Shown: positions 41,819 to 51,565, counted from the first letter of the stretch. The stretch: DNA of 64,000 nucleotides from an uncultured Clostridia bacterium (GCA_947383835.1 CANDEV010000013.1:1-64000); one strand, 5' to 3'. Notes: a model not told the origin generated them from the sequence alone. Program-made: numbers and translations.

Positions 41819-43843
41819 CTATCTCCGCCTGCTCATTATGTAGTCGTTGACAAGAATATAGATCATTGCCAGAACGACAGCTCCCACAAGCACGGAAACC
41901 AATATCTTTACAGCTTTGGGGACGGTCTTTTCGGTATCCGTTCCTCCCGATGCCGTTACTGTGTGCTCTGTATCACTGCCGGTCTCTTCATTGAGCGGTA
42001 CAGTTGTCGAAACGCTCTCCTCCGTTTCCCCTGCGGCGCTTTCATTTACACTTGCGGCGGAGAAGGTAGTTGCCTCAACGTGTTCATGGCTGAATACAGA
42101 CGTTGTGACTGTGTCTTCTTCTGAAACAGTGCCCACGGACACATCGCTGCTTATTCCTGTTTGTATATTCTCGGAAGTCTCCGTATCGGGCAGATCCACG
42201 GGATCGACGGAAAGAATATCTCCGTCCGCGTTGAAAACAAGCATATAGACCGTCATCGGCTCCATTTCAAAGGAGAATCTGTTTTCGTTGATGTCCACGC
42301 TTTCCTCTGCCTTTGATATCTCGGAGCTTTCGGGACCGAAGCTGTACACATCTGCGTTTTCAAATTCATAAACAGATCTGATATTGATCTCGGCGGACTT
42401 GGGCGCAGCGGTGTTCTTATTTATAAGGATCACCTTAAGCTCGGATTCGTCTCCGCTTTCAACCGAAGCGTATACCGAACTCATAACGTCCTTCCCGTTC
42501 GATGAGGAAACAAGGGTATCGCCGAAGCTCGAACCCTCTCCGTCATAATCCGTATAGATATTCAAAGCGGATTTTATATAAGAAATATCCTCCGTATTTG
42601 GCTTCGCGCACGCCATATGTACTCCGTATTTGGCAAAGATACCCAATGCATCGGCAGCCGCAATGCCGCCGCTTATATCGTTGCCTCCGCCGAAATTATA
42701 CTCGGAGAAAGAAAGCTTTGTTCCGGGGTAGTACATATCGATCGAAGCGGCAAGCGTTGGTATCAGCGGGATATGCTGATTGTGAAGTATCGCCGAGGTG
42801 CTGTTTTCGGTGTAGCTGCTGTCCCACAGTATCCTTGGAGCCTGAAGCCTTGTATTGTTTGAAAACACATCGTCGCTGTCAATAATAGGCTGCAAAAGAC
42901 CGTTTGTCGCTTCGGTGTGGTAGTGAATGTCAAGCACATCAAGAAGCCGCGTTTCCTTTTCCTCCGAAGCAATTCTCATGCCGTCAAGGTAGTAATCTAT
43001 GAACCAGCTGTATTCAAGACCGTGCTGCTCCCAGTCATCGGGGTTGTTTATGTTTATGAACGCCTCTATTCCGTTAATTGACGGTCCGTACACAAGCGCA
43101 GTGGGGTCAATTTTTTTCACTGAATAAGCAAGCTCCGCTGAATTTTGTATAAGCATATCGGCGGTAACGGGCTGCGGTACGATGTTTGGAAAACGCTCTG
43201 ACCAGTTTTCCGGTTCGTTGCTGAGAAAATAACCGTTTATGCCGCCGTTCATAGCGTAGTCATACTTGTTTACCAAAAAGCTGACGTATTCGTCCATGTA
43301 TACAACGCCGTCGCCTGCGTCGGGGCGGGAAAGATAGGCGTCGTTTTTCTCAAACAGCACGTCATCCAAAAGCTTGTCAGAGGACGTATGTCCGGCGGTT
43401 TTTCCCATCATTTGAAGAGTAACGTACCGCGAGGGGACGTTGTATCTGCTCGCCCTTTTGACAAGATAGTCGGTATAAAGTCCCGGCTCGGACAGCTTGT
43501 TTTCGGGGTATGCGCTTACAAGAATATTGGAGTTGCCGACCCCGTCGCTTGAAAGGTTGCTCTCCCAGTTATAGGAAGAGACCTGCGGGTGTGTTTGTAT
43601 AATGGCGTTGACCTTTACGCCTGACAGATCGGACTCGGAATTTATTCCGTATATGTACGGACTTATGGCTTTCCTGCCCGCAGAGGTGTCTATATTGACG
43701 ATAACGCTCCCCGAATCAAGATAGGAGGAGCTGAACGTGGCGGAGACCTCCGTTCCCGCATTTGCAGAGCAAAATATAATTGCCGAAGCGGCTGCCAAGG
43801 AAACCGCGCGTTTGAAAAAATATTTATTTTTATTACTTTTCAT
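41819..43843 (-). CDS. GH44-family glycoside hydrolase, membrane-anchored
   Basis: 674 residues from ATG 43843 (GAGGA upstream). Signal peptide (KRAVSLAAASAIIFCSANA). The GH44 barrel has the acid/base Glu in GYFLSNEPENW and the nucleophile Glu in KLSFSEYNFGGG, plus DVLDIHYH. GH44 enzymes cut beta-1,4-glucans and xyloglucan. A beta domain, then a Thr/Ser/Glu-rich linker (about 565-640) and a C-terminal membrane helix with RRR end (VKILVSVLVGAVVLAMIYIL). There is no dockerin or CBM, so the enzyme is held on the cell, not in a cellulosome. Confidence 0.88.
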   Translation of the reverse strand: MKSNKNKYFFKRAVSLAAASAIIFCSANAGTEVSATFSSSYLDSGSVIVNIDTSAGRKAISPYIYGINSESDLSGVKVNAIIQTHPQVSSYNWESNLSSDGVGNSNILVSAYPENKLSEPGLYTDYLVKRASRYNVPSRYVTLQMMGKTAGHTSSDKLLDDVLFEKNDAYLSRPDAGDGVVYMDEYVSFLVNKYDYAMNGGINGYFLSNEPENWSERFPNIVPQPVTADMLIQNSAELAYSVKKIDPTALVYGPSINGIEAFININNPDDWEQHGLEYSWFIDYYLDGMRIASEEKETRLLDVLDIHYHTEATNGLLQPIIDSDDVFSNNTRLQAPRILWDSSYTENSTSAILHNQHIPLIPTLAASIDMYYPGTKLSFSEYNFGGGNDISGGIAAADALGIFAKYGVHMACAKPNTEDISYIKSALNIYTDYDGEGSSFGDTLVSSSNGKDVMSSVYASVESGDESELKVILINKNTAAPKSAEINIRSVYEFENADVYSFGPESSEISKAEESVDINENRFSFEMEPMTVYMLVFNADGDILSVDPVDLPDTETSENIQTGISSDVSVGTVSEEDTVTTSVFSHEHVEATTFSAASVNESAAGETEESVSTTVPLNEETGSDTEHTVTASGGTDTEKTVPKAVKILVSVLVGAVVLAMIYILVNDYIMSRRR

Positions 43844-43970
43844 AATAAAATCCTCACAGGCTGCATTGCCTAAGGCGGGTACTTCTATATGCGCATTGCC
43901 GTGCAGCGTATTTTTAACTTTTCCGAAACAAATCATGTTATCTTAATTATACACTATGCCGGCGAAAAAA

Positions 43971-45092
43971 TCAAGCGAAACGGAGCATTGGCAATATTTT
44001 TTCGGCAAAGGCATAAATCACGGCAAGAAGCCCGAAATTTATCAGGGTAAAAAAGCCTATATATTTCAGGGGTCTTGCGCCGTCTGTCTCCATGTACACC
44101 CTGAAGGAAATAATGCTTGCAAGACTTGCGATAAGCGTGCCCAAGCCGCCTATATTTGTACCCAGCACCACAGCTTCGGCGTTTTTTGTAAATTCCGAAA
44201 GCATTACCGCGGCGGGAACGTTGCTTATAAACTGGCTTACCACAATTGCGGCGGACATTTCCCTTCCTCCCACAAGATGTGCGGTAAAGTCACGTACGGC
44301 AGGTATGCTGCTGATATTGCCCACAAAAATAAAAAAGAAGCCGAAAGTAAGCAGCAAGCCGTAATCCACGCCCACAAAAAGATTGGGGTCAATAATTATT
44401 GCCACAACGCACACCGAGGCAAATACCACAATAACGTCCAGCACGTTAAAGACCGACAGCAGGCATAGTATGAAAAGCACACCGTACATCAAAATATAGC
44501 TTTTTTTGCCAAGCTTTATATTGCTGCGGCTTTCTGTCTCCATAGGCTCGTTTTTTATGAACAGGCACAGCAGGAATATCAGCAGTCCGCTGAACAGGAA
44601 CACGGGTACTGTAGTTCCGAAAAATTCTTTCGGGGTCATTTCGTAATGACTGTACAGATACAAATTCTGCGGGTTGCCGAAAGGGGTCAGCATACTGCCG
44701 AGGTTTGCGGCTGCGGTCTGTAAAATTATAACGTATATCATCGTCTTGTCATGATTTGCGAAAAGCGCCGCAGTTATCGGCACAAAGGCTATAAGAGCAA
44801 CGTCGTTTGTGAAAAGCAGCGCGGCGAAAAAGGAAATAAACACCAGTATTATCCCCGTTTTTCGGGTCTTGCCCTTTCCTCCGCCCAGAAGCTTTCCCGA
44901 AAGCGCGGCAAGAACGCTGCTTTCCCGAAAGCCTGCCACGGCTATCATAAGACAGAACAGCAGCCCGATAGTGTCGGTGTCGATATAGTTTATATAATTT
45001 GTAACGGGGACAAGCATACATGAAACAAGAGCGGCAAGTCCCGCAATGACAAGTATAAATTCTCTTTTAAAAAACTCGATAAAGGCTTTCAA
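43971..45092 (-). CDS. SLC13/ArsB-type anion permease
   Basis: 373 residues from TTG 45092 (AGGAGGG upstream). About ten membrane helices. FTNDVALIAFVPI and NLGSMLTPFGNPQNLYLY, together with the repeated QFISNVPAAVMLSEF and GTNIGGLGTLIASLAS, are the two inverted hairpin-like motifs of the ion transporter superfamily. It probably carries a di- or tricarboxylate or an oxyanion. Citrate is tempting given two citrate synthases, but not proven. Confidence 0.8.
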   Translation of the reverse strand: MKAFIEFFKREFILVIAGLAALVSCMLVPVTNYINYIDTDTIGLLFCLMIAVAGFRESSVLAALSGKLLGGGKGKTRKTGIILVFISFFAALLFTNDVALIAFVPITAALFANHDKTMIYVIILQTAAANLGSMLTPFGNPQNLYLYSHYEMTPKEFFGTTVPVFLFSGLLIFLLCLFIKNEPMETESRSNIKLGKKSYILMYGVLFILCLLSVFNVLDVIVVFASVCVVAIIIDPNLFVGVDYGLLLTFGFFFIFVGNISSIPAVRDFTAHLVGGREMSAAIVVSQFISNVPAAVMLSEFTKNAEAVVLGTNIGGLGTLIASLASIISFRVYMETDGARPLKYIGFFTLINFGLLAVIYAFAEKILPMLRFA

Positions 45093-45372
45093 TGCCGTCC
45101 CTCCTTTTATTGGAATAAATCAATTAATTTTTAAACTTGCACCCCCGTGCAAACTCCTCAAATAAAGCCGAAAGCTCTCCATTTGAATTTCATTGGAATA
45201 CTCCTTTAATATATAATTGCCGGGCAATTGCGAAACTCGAAAAATCCCCATTTTACGTGATTTTTGATTTCATAAATTCACATATTTTCTCCACTTTGCG
45301 ACATATATTTTATGTTTATATGCAAATAATGGCAAAACATCATGCAGGTTCTGTTCATAATTTCGCAATTCA

Positions 45373-46287
45373 TTATCGGAATAAATTTATCAGCATTCCG
45401 CTTAAAACGCCCACAGCGAAAACAATTCCTGTGATAATAAGGTTTTCGCGGACATTTTTGTTCGCTCTGAACAGCACGGCAAGTCCCACGCCCGCGCCTG
45501 TGCAAAGACCCGCCATAGCCGACCCGAAGGTTATCGCGCCCTCGGCGTAAAGCTCCGTAACAAGAACGGAGGCGGCGCAGTTCGGTATCATGCCCACAAG
45601 TCCCGTGACTATAGGCTGGAAAATACCCATGCTGCCGAGAAAATGCTCCACCGCTTCTTCGCCCACAAGAGCCATGACAAAGCCTAAAACAAGATTTACT
45701 ATCAGTATAAAGATAAAAATATTTACAGTGTGTTTTAAAGATGAGTACCAAATCCCATGACTTCCGCAGCCGCAGCCGCTTTCGGTGCAGATATCCTCAA
45801 TGGACTCGCCGTCACGTTCAAGCTTGAAAATTTTTACAATAATATCGGCAATAATGCCCGCAGCGGCGGCAATGATTATCTTAGCGGCAATAAGCCTCCA
45901 TATTGCGGAGGCGCGGTCGGGGTGCGCCAAAAGTATAGGTATAGCCTCATCCGAGGTGGAAATGAAAACGGCGATAAGCGTACCCACGGATATGACCCTG
46001 CCCGCGTAAAGGTTTGAGGCGGCAACTGAAAATCCGCATTGTGGCACACAGCCTATGACCGCTCCCAAAGCCGCTCCGCCAACACGTCCTCCGCCGTTTT
46101 TCCGCAGGAAATCTGTCAGCTTGTCTCCCGCGCGGTGCTCGATAAATTCCATAAGCAGGAACGCCAAAAACAGGAACGGCAGCATTTTCGCCGAGTCTAT
46201 AAGAGCGTCAAGAAAGACGTCCCAAATATCAAAGCCGTCCGTACCGTGAACGTGGGCGGCAAGGGTGTTCAAAAAATTACAGGACAT
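45373..46287 (-). CDS. ArsP_2-type heavy metal exporter
   Basis: 304 residues, about ten helices in two repeats. GCVPQCGFSVAASNLYAGRVISVGTLIAVFISTSDEAIPILL in the first half and GMIPNCAASVLVTELYAEGAITFGSAMAG in the second are the repeated signature of the putative 10TM heavy-metal exporter family (PF11449, sometimes called putative manganese transporter). A cytosolic Cys loop (ESGCGCGSH) may sense or pass metal. Confidence 0.8.
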   Translation of the reverse strand: MSCNFLNTLAAHVHGTDGFDIWDVFLDALIDSAKMLPFLFLAFLLMEFIEHRAGDKLTDFLRKNGGGRVGGAALGAVIGCVPQCGFSVAASNLYAGRVISVGTLIAVFISTSDEAIPILLAHPDRASAIWRLIAAKIIIAAAAGIIADIIVKIFKLERDGESIEDICTESGCGCGSHGIWYSSLKHTVNIFIFILIVNLVLGFVMALVGEEAVEHFLGSMGIFQPIVTGLVGMIPNCAASVLVTELYAEGAITFGSAMAGLCTGAGVGLAVLFRANKNVRENLIITGIVFAVGVLSGMLINLFR

Positions 46288-46321
46288 TGAAAATTCCTCT
46301 CAAAAAGTTTGTAATTAAATA

Positions 46322-46350
46322 ATTATACCATATTTATATCTTTTTTGCAA
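46322..46350 (-). promoter_or_regulatory. Promoter of metal exporter gene
   Basis: Minus-strand TTGCAA (46345-46350), 17 bp, TATAAT (46322-46327). The leader is only about 28 nt, too short for a metal riboswitch. Confidence 0.65.
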
Positions 46351-46377
46351 TATTTTTCGGAATATTTTTATTTACAC

Positions 46378-46406
46378 TTGAAATTTTTGTTGTTTTATGG
46401 CATAAT
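46378..46406 (+). promoter_or_regulatory. Promoter upstream of 46506 gene
   Basis: TTGAAA (46378-46383), 17 bp, CATAAT (46401-46406). It predicts a 90-nt leader, in which I see no known riboswitch. Confidence 0.5.
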
Positions 46407-46505
46407 TAAAAGATAGAATTTCAGCAGATAGGGGATAGACTTATTTTCTGCGGGAAAAACTGTAAAAATCCATTGACGTAAACAGGGAAAGGCGGACAAA
46501 TTGCA

Positions 46506-47015
46506 ATGAAGTTTTTTGATAAATTAAGGAAGTCCAAAAGCGCGATAACCTTGGAACAAATCATGCATGAGCCGTATGAACAAAAATATTACAATGAATG
46601 CAAATTTATTTGGAAAAATTTTGTACCTGAAAGCGGTCAGGCGGAAGTTTTACAGGGAGAACTGCTAAGGGAAATAGAAAAGCTCAGGTATGAAGCACAG
46701 AATAACGGCAACGACAATTGGGACAGCGATTTTGCGTACTTCTGCGATTTTATCCGGGAAACTCTTTGCGGCAAGGATTTTTATTCCGCAGAAGAAAAAA
46801 TCAAGATAAAATTGATTACGGAACATCTGAAAAGCTGCGGCGAATATGCTCAAAAGCTGTATAACGAGGAAATTTCCGACCATGAATTTGATGTTATGAA
46901 AATTGCATACACTGATGACAATTTATACGACATACTTGCGGACGCTGTTGGGTTTTGGCAGTTCAAAAATCCAGAACCTGTTCCGTTTAAGCAGAATGTC
47001 AATATCAAACGTTAA
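46506..47015 (+). CDS. Hypothetical cytoplasmic protein
   Basis: 169 residues, acidic and mostly helical. No recognised domain, no signal or membrane segment. The end of the protein (LADAVGFWQFKNPEPVPF) is aromatic-rich. AAAGG site before ATG 46506. It precedes guaA by 32 bp and may be co-transcribed with it. Confidence 0.5.
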   Translation: MKFFDKLRKSKSAITLEQIMHEPYEQKYYNECKFIWKNFVPESGQAEVLQGELLREIEKLRYEAQNNGNDNWDSDFAYFCDFIRETLCGKDFYSAEEKIKIKLITEHLKSCGEYAQKLYNEEISDHEFDVMKIAYTDDNLYDILADAVGFWQFKNPEPVPFKQNVNIKR

Positions 47016-47047
47016 AATAAGTTCTATAATTTTAGGAGGTAATCAAA

Positions 47048-48598
47048 ATGTCACAAACCGCACACCAGCTTGTTATAGTTCTCGACTTCGGGGGACAGTA
47101 CAATCAGCTTATCGCAAGGCGCGTCAGAGAATGCGGGGTCTACTGCGAGGTAAAGTCCTACAAGACTTCTTTGGACGAGCTTAAAGCAATGAACCCTGCG
47201 GGAATTATTTTCACGGGAGGTCCGAACAGCGTTTACAACCAGGGGTCGCCCCTTTGCTCAAAGGAAATTTTCGATATGGGAATACCCATTCTCGGAATTT
47301 GCTACGGCTGTCAGGTTATGGCGTATCTGCTGGACGGCAAGGTTGAGACCTGCATTACTTCGGAGTACGGTAAGACCGAGACATATTACGACAAAGCAAG
47401 CGCGATTTTCGGCGGTGCAGAGGGACTTCCCCAAAAGGAAATTTCATGGATGAGCCATACCGACTATATTTCGGCAGTTCCCAAAGGCTTTAAAATTACC
47501 GCGCATACGGACAATTGCCCCGCGGCGGCTATGGAGTGTCCCGAAAAGAAGCTGTACGCGGTGCAGTTCCACCCGGAGGTAAATCACACCGTATGCGGTC
47601 TGAAAATGATAGACAGCTTTTTGAAGAACGTCTGCGGCTGCGTTGGCGACTGGACTATGAGCAATTACGCCAAAACTGCCGTTGAGGACATACGTCAAAA
47701 GGTCGGGGACGGCAAAGTCCTGCTTGCGCTTTCGGGCGGCGTAGACAGCTCGGTTGCGGCGGCGCTGCTCTCCAAAGCGGTGGGGGACAAGCTTACCTGC
47801 ATTTTCGTAGATCACGGCTTCATGCGCAAAAACGAGGGTGACGAGGTCGAAAACGCATTCAAGGGCTGGGGACTGAATTTCGTCCGCGTGAATGCTAAGG
47901 AGCAGTTTATGTCCAAAATGCGCGGCGTGTCCGACCCGGAAACAAAAAGGAAAATCATCGGCGAGGAGTTCATCCGCGTTTTTGAGCAGGAAGCGAAAAA
48001 AATCGGCAAGGTGGATTTCCTTGTGCAGGGTACTATCTACCCCGATATTATCGAAAGCGGCACGGGTGACGCGGCTGTAATAAAGTCCCACCATAATGTT
48101 GGAGGACTTCCCGATTATGTTGATTTTAAGGAGATAATAGAGCCGCTCCGTCTGCTTTTCAAGGACGAGGTCCGCGCGTTGGGACGTGAATTGGGACTTT
48201 CAGACGTCCTTGTGGACAGGCAGCCTTTCCCCGGTCCCGGACTTGCCATAAGAATTATCGGTGAGATTACCGACGAAAAGCTTGAAATCTTGCAGGATGC
48301 AGATTACATATTCCGTGAGGAAATCGCAAAAGCAGGGCTTGACAAGGAGATACACCAGTACTTTGCGGTGCTGACAAATATGCGTTCCGTAGGTGTAATG
48401 GGTGACGGCAGGACTTATGATTACACGCTTGCATTGCGGGGTGTTACAACAACTGATTTTATGACTGCGGATTTTGCGAAGATACCTTACGAGGTGCTTG
48501 AACGCTGCGCGAGTCGGATCGTTAATGAGGTGCGGTCTGTTAATCGGATTGTTTATGATGTTACTACTAAGCCGCCTGCTACTATTGAGTGGGAATAA
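47048..48598 (+). CDS. guaA: GMP synthase (glutamine-hydrolysing)
   Basis: 516 residues. Aminates XMP to GMP using glutamine and ATP. The N-terminal class I glutamine amidotransferase has the nucleophile Cys in GICYGCQ and the His-Glu dyad in FHPEV. The PP-loop ATPase LSGGVDSSV follows, then the dimerisation domain ending PPATIEWE. Its 3' end is a well-known integration site for genomic islands. The gene stays intact because the inserted element restores the ending GAGTGGGAATAA. Confidence 0.97.
   Translation: MSQTAHQLVIVLDFGGQYNQLIARRVRECGVYCEVKSYKTSLDELKAMNPAGIIFTGGPNSVYNQGSPLCSKEIFDMGIPILGICYGCQVMAYLLDGKVETCITSEYGKTETYYDKASAIFGGAEGLPQKEISWMSHTDYISAVPKGFKITAHTDNCPAAAMECPEKKLYAVQFHPEVNHTVCGLKMIDSFLKNVCGCVGDWTMSNYAKTAVEDIRQKVGDGKVLLALSGGVDSSVAAALLSKAVGDKLTCIFVDHGFMRKNEGDEVENAFKGWGLNFVRVNAKEQFMSKMRGVSDPETKRKIIGEEFIRVFEQEAKKIGKVDFLVQGTIYPDIIESGTGDAAVIKSHHNVGGLPDYVDFKEIIEPLRLLFKDEVRALGRELGLSDVLVDRQPFPGPGLAIRIIGEITDEKLEILQDADYIFREEIAKAGLDKEIHQYFAVLTNMRSVGVMGDGRTYDYTLALRGVTTTDFMTADFAKIPYEVLERCASRIVNEVRSVNRIVYDVTTKPPATIEWE
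48584..48598. other. attL of element 1 (guaA 3' end)
   Basis: The last codons of guaA, ATTGAGTGGGAATAA, form the probable core of attachment. Degenerate copies sit at 53753-53764 (GAGTGGGAGTAG) and 62934-62945 (GAATGGGAGTAA), in the same orientation, at the far ends of the two elements. Confidence 0.65.
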
Positions 48599-48603
48599 AT
48601 TAA

Positions 48604-48646
48604 AAATCCCCGCAAACCCTGTTAAACAGCGGATTTGTGGGGATTT
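48604..48646 (+). terminator. Terminator of guaA
   Basis: AAATCCCCGCAAA (48604-48616) pairs with TTTGTGGGGATTT (48634-48646), one G-U, with an inner CTGT/ACAG stem. A T run follows at 48651-48658. Confidence 0.75.
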
Positions 48647-48656
48647 GCAATTCTTT

Positions 48657-48702
48657 TTGAGTACAGATTGAGTACAAAATCACGTAGCCAATTTGTAGCC
48701 AA
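48657..48702. repeat. Left-end arm-type repeats of element 1
   Basis: TTGAGTAC at 48657-48664 and 48668-48675, then GTAGCCAA (the complement of TTGGCTAC) at 48684-48691 and 48695-48702. Each pair has an 11-bp step, one helical turn. Probable arm sites for the integrase N-terminal domain (inference). Confidence 0.55.
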
Positions 48703-48709
48703 GGTATTT

Positions 48710-50317
48710 TTACCTCGCCCCTCGATTATGCCCCTCGTCAATAATATAAGATAGTCTATACCCGTCCAGTCGCTTGTCAAAAATTTCATCAAAGTCAAGT
48801 CCTATTTTACCGCAGATATATCCGCCCACTTCGCAAGCGGTATCATATAAGCTGTTTACTGTTGCATATTTACCGCTTAGTTCTGAATTTTCAGCCTTAA
48901 ATTGGCTGATAGAATTTTCCTTTAGGCTTAATTCTTCTTCCAACGTCCTTATGTGTTCCGACAGCTCGCCGTTCTGCTTTTTGACCGTCTGTAATTCGCG
49001 GAGCTGATTTTTAAGCTTGTCTATTTCCTGTTCTTGCTCTTTGATACAGCCTTTGAGGTCGTTTTTGTCTTTATTGAGCCATTCCACGGTATCAATTTTG
49101 TTTTTCAGCTTTTCCTGTAACTCGTTTATCTTATCATTTGTAACGTTCTTTATTTCGGATTGAAGCTGTTGTATCTGTTCGTTCAAGCCTTGAATATATG
49201 GTGTGCTATCGGCATAGAACGTCCGCATTTGTGCAGCATAATCATCAGCCTCATTTCTTATAGAGGCAGCTTCGGCGGCTGCTTGTTTAAGCTGCTGTTC
49301 GACTTGCTGTTCCTTTTGCAAAGCTTTGGTGACGGTTCGTGCCGCTTTATCCTCCAATTCTCTTAAATTTGCAAATTTATTGTACAATTCCGCACTTTGC
49401 TGCTGATTTTTTGCGGACATCACAGCGACAGCCTTAGCAAGCTTCTGTACTTCCTCTATTTCCGCAGGAGAGTAAAGCAGCCTGTCTCTGTTTTCCTTGG
49501 CGACCAACATTTTCGCCGCATAGGGTACGGGAACGCCCTCTATAGCATTTTTCGGCTCTGCTTGCAGAAAATCATTTACAACCTTTTGATATGGCAGCAA
49601 TTCCCATTCAAGTTGGCTTTTCGCAGTTTCTTTCAATTGCTGATATTCGGCTTTGGTTAAATGCTCCCTACCCTTTGTAATGCCTTGCGGATTTTGGTGT
49701 ACGTCAATCCCCAATTCGTTACAGATGTTAATAAGTGCCTTACGTTCGCTGTCCTGCCACGCTATTTGAGCGGTTTTGTGTATATTTTCGGTTTTGAAGC
49801 CTTGCTGCTGCAATGCCTTATCAAGACTGTTTTGCAACTTCATACCTCGTGTACATTCTGCAACAGGGATATAATCAATGTGTATATGCACCGTACCGTC
49901 AGGCTCGTCAGCGTGAATGTACGCCCCGATGAGCTTCAAGTTAGGATTTCGCTTTTCCCAGTCCTTAACAAATCGAGTTAAGGCTTCTTTTTCAAGCTCG
50001 GCATTATTGCCAGTATCGTCCTTATCGCCAATCTGAACAATACATTCGTAAACAATGTGCTTTCTCTTATCATTCTTGATTTTATTATAGTAACTATCTA
50101 TACGGCGATCGGAGCGTTTTTGCTTCGCGTTATATTCCGCAGCAGCTTCGCCGAAAATCCTATCATATGCCTTTCGGACAAGCTCGTCAACTAAAATAAC
50201 GTTGTTGTTGGAAAGCGACTTGTCAATGTGAGCTTGCTCTTTAATAAACCGTTTATCGCGAACATTATGTCCCCTGCTCCAATTTGAACCATTGTGAAAG
50301 CTTATCGTTTTGGGCAT
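48710..50317 (-). CDS. MobV-family relaxase (Mob_Pre)
   Basis: 535 residues, strong AAAAGGAGG before ATG 50317. MobV relaxases nick oriT and pilot the strand during conjugative mobilization. The metal-binding histidines lie in AYIHADEPDGTVHIHIDYIP (His135, His144, His146). The N-terminal SFHNGSNWSRGHNVRD block and the conserved NAKQKRSDRRIDSYY also match. After about residue 300 it is a long coiled coil, as usual. The candidate oriT lies directly upstream. Confidence 0.88.
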   Translation of the reverse strand: MPKTISFHNGSNWSRGHNVRDKRFIKEQAHIDKSLSNNNVILVDELVRKAYDRIFGEAAAEYNAKQKRSDRRIDSYYNKIKNDKRKHIVYECIVQIGDKDDTGNNAELEKEALTRFVKDWEKRNPNLKLIGAYIHADEPDGTVHIHIDYIPVAECTRGMKLQNSLDKALQQQGFKTENIHKTAQIAWQDSERKALINICNELGIDVHQNPQGITKGREHLTKAEYQQLKETAKSQLEWELLPYQKVVNDFLQAEPKNAIEGVPVPYAAKMLVAKENRDRLLYSPAEIEEVQKLAKAVAVMSAKNQQQSAELYNKFANLRELEDKAARTVTKALQKEQQVEQQLKQAAAEAASIRNEADDYAAQMRTFYADSTPYIQGLNEQIQQLQSEIKNVTNDKINELQEKLKNKIDTVEWLNKDKNDLKGCIKEQEQEIDKLKNQLRELQTVKKQNGELSEHIRTLEEELSLKENSISQFKAENSELSGKYATVNSLYDTACEVGGYICGKIGLDFDEIFDKRLDGYRLSYIIDEGHNRGAR

Positions 50318-50350
50318 AGCTGCACCTCCTTTTCTGCGCGCTTTAGGGGT

Positions 50351-50404
50351 AACAAAAATTACTTTTATGCCAAAAGTAATAACCCAATAGTAATTTTGTC
50401 ACTA
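50351..50404. other. Candidate oriT of element 1
   Basis: ATTACTTTT-ATGCC-AAAAGTAAT (50358-50380) is a perfect 9-bp hairpin. It is nested in a wider dyad made of ACAAAAATTACT and AGTAATTTTGT. It lies 30-60 bp upstream of the relaxase gene, as MobV origins do. A related TTACTTT/AAAGTAA hairpin sits at the same place in element 2. Confidence 0.55.
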
Positions 50405-50447
50405 CGCAACATAATTACATTGGGGCAGCCGTTCCCTCTGCACTCCC

Positions 50448-51449
50448 TTAATGCAAGTCATTATCCGTCTGACTTGCACGGTATTCGTCAATAACTCTAA
50501 TTTGGTTTTCATTAAGTTTAGATTTACGTTCCTTTAATTCTGAAATAAGTTTCTCTGTCCCTACACATTTAATATATGTATCAATGCTGTTCCCAGCTTG
50601 GTTTATAACATAATTTTTCACGCGGGCAAGGTTGTAGTCAACCGTTTTTGGCGAAAAAATTTTTATTTTTTCTGCATTATTAAGGAACTGCTCCCACCAC
50701 CCAACGGTAGTGCAGCGTTCTTTTCGTGTGTGGTCATTCTTTATAAAACGCAAATAATTTTTTAGTACTCCTGAATATAATTCGCCTACCTCGCTTTGGC
50801 TTTCAAGCAGATTTTTTATAAAACCTGCCGCACGTTCTCCATTGAACTGCAACTCGGATCTAATCCAATGATAATCAAAACCGCCGCGTTCCTGCGCTTT
50901 GTCATAAATTCTAAGAAGAATTTTTGATTTTTTACTACCAAATTGTATTGTAAGGGCGTGTGTCATGGGTTCATAATTTCCATTTTTTTTAAATTTGTCC
51001 ATTACTATGCCGCCGCCCCATTTGGTGACAAAACGCTGATGCAATGTATATCTTGCTACCTTACCAATATCAAGTAAGCCGCTGCCATCGTGGTCTATAT
51101 CATCATATGCAATGTCGAGCCGCGTTGGCTTCAAATCGCCATTAATAACATCACAAAAAAGCTGCATAAATCCCATATTGGACGATGTCTCAAATTGTCG
51201 GCAGCCTTGTGCGCTCATCTCCAAAAGCACAGAACCGTTTTCCGTATCGTTTGCACGTAGGTTGTAGTAGACAGATACACCGCCATAAGTCAGACGGTCG
51301 GCGTAGAAATAACGACCGTAAGTATGCACAAAGGACGATATATCCAATCCTAAATATTCAATCAAGGCAGTAGGCTCATAATTATTTGTCGAGGCTGAAA
51401 ACCAGTCCACAAGTACACAATTTTCACTTTGTTTTTTAATTTGTCTCAA
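50448..51449 (-). CDS. Replication initiation factor (Rep_trans, Tn916 Orf20-like)
   Basis: 333 residues. VDWFSAS near the start, the CDVINGDLKPTRLDIAYDDIDHDGSGLLDIGK core and YDKAQERG-WIRSELQFNGERA are the pattern of the Rep_trans family. These proteins nick a double-strand origin for rolling-circle replication. It lets the excised circle replicate. The TTG at 51449 directly abuts AAAGGAG; an in-frame ATT at 51440 is better spaced, so the exact start is open. Confidence 0.85.
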   Translation of the reverse strand: MRQIKKQSENCVLVDWFSASTNNYEPTALIEYLGLDISSFVHTYGRYFYADRLTYGGVSVYYNLRANDTENGSVLLEMSAQGCRQFETSSNMGFMQLFCDVINGDLKPTRLDIAYDDIDHDGSGLLDIGKVARYTLHQRFVTKWGGGIVMDKFKKNGNYEPMTHALTIQFGSKKSKILLRIYDKAQERGGFDYHWIRSELQFNGERAAGFIKNLLESQSEVGELYSGVLKNYLRFIKNDHTRKERCTTVGWWEQFLNNAEKIKIFSPKTVDYNLARVKNYVINQAGNSIDTYIKCVGTEKLISELKERKSKLNENQIRVIDEYRASQTDNDLH

Positions 51450-51492
51450 CTCCTTTGTGTGTCATCGTTTGACGGTAATGGTGGTGGTGTTA

Positions 51493-51545
51493 GTACCCAC
51501 CTGTTAGCGTAGGTGGGTACACCGCCAAATGGGCGGCTTTTTCAA
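51493..51545. other. Paired hairpins between rep and integrase
   Basis: GTACCCACCT-GTTAGCGT-AGGTGGGTAC (51493-51520) is a perfect 10-bp stem with an 8-nt loop. CCGCC-AAATG-GGCGG with CTTTTT follows at 51522-51545. The first could be a replication origin hairpin; the second looks like a plus-strand terminator. Confidence 0.5.
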
Positions 51546-51565
51546 GGGGTTTCTGAAAAGAAAAA

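Noticed and set aside
45093..45372. Gene in the gap between the two transporters
   Set aside because: Only short frames without ribosome sites, antisense or unlike any family; treated as AT-rich spacer with no feature seen.
46288..46505. Manganese (yybP-ykoY) riboswitch before the metal exporter
   Set aside because: The minus-strand promoter leaves a leader of about 28 nt, too short, and no conserved loop sequences are present.
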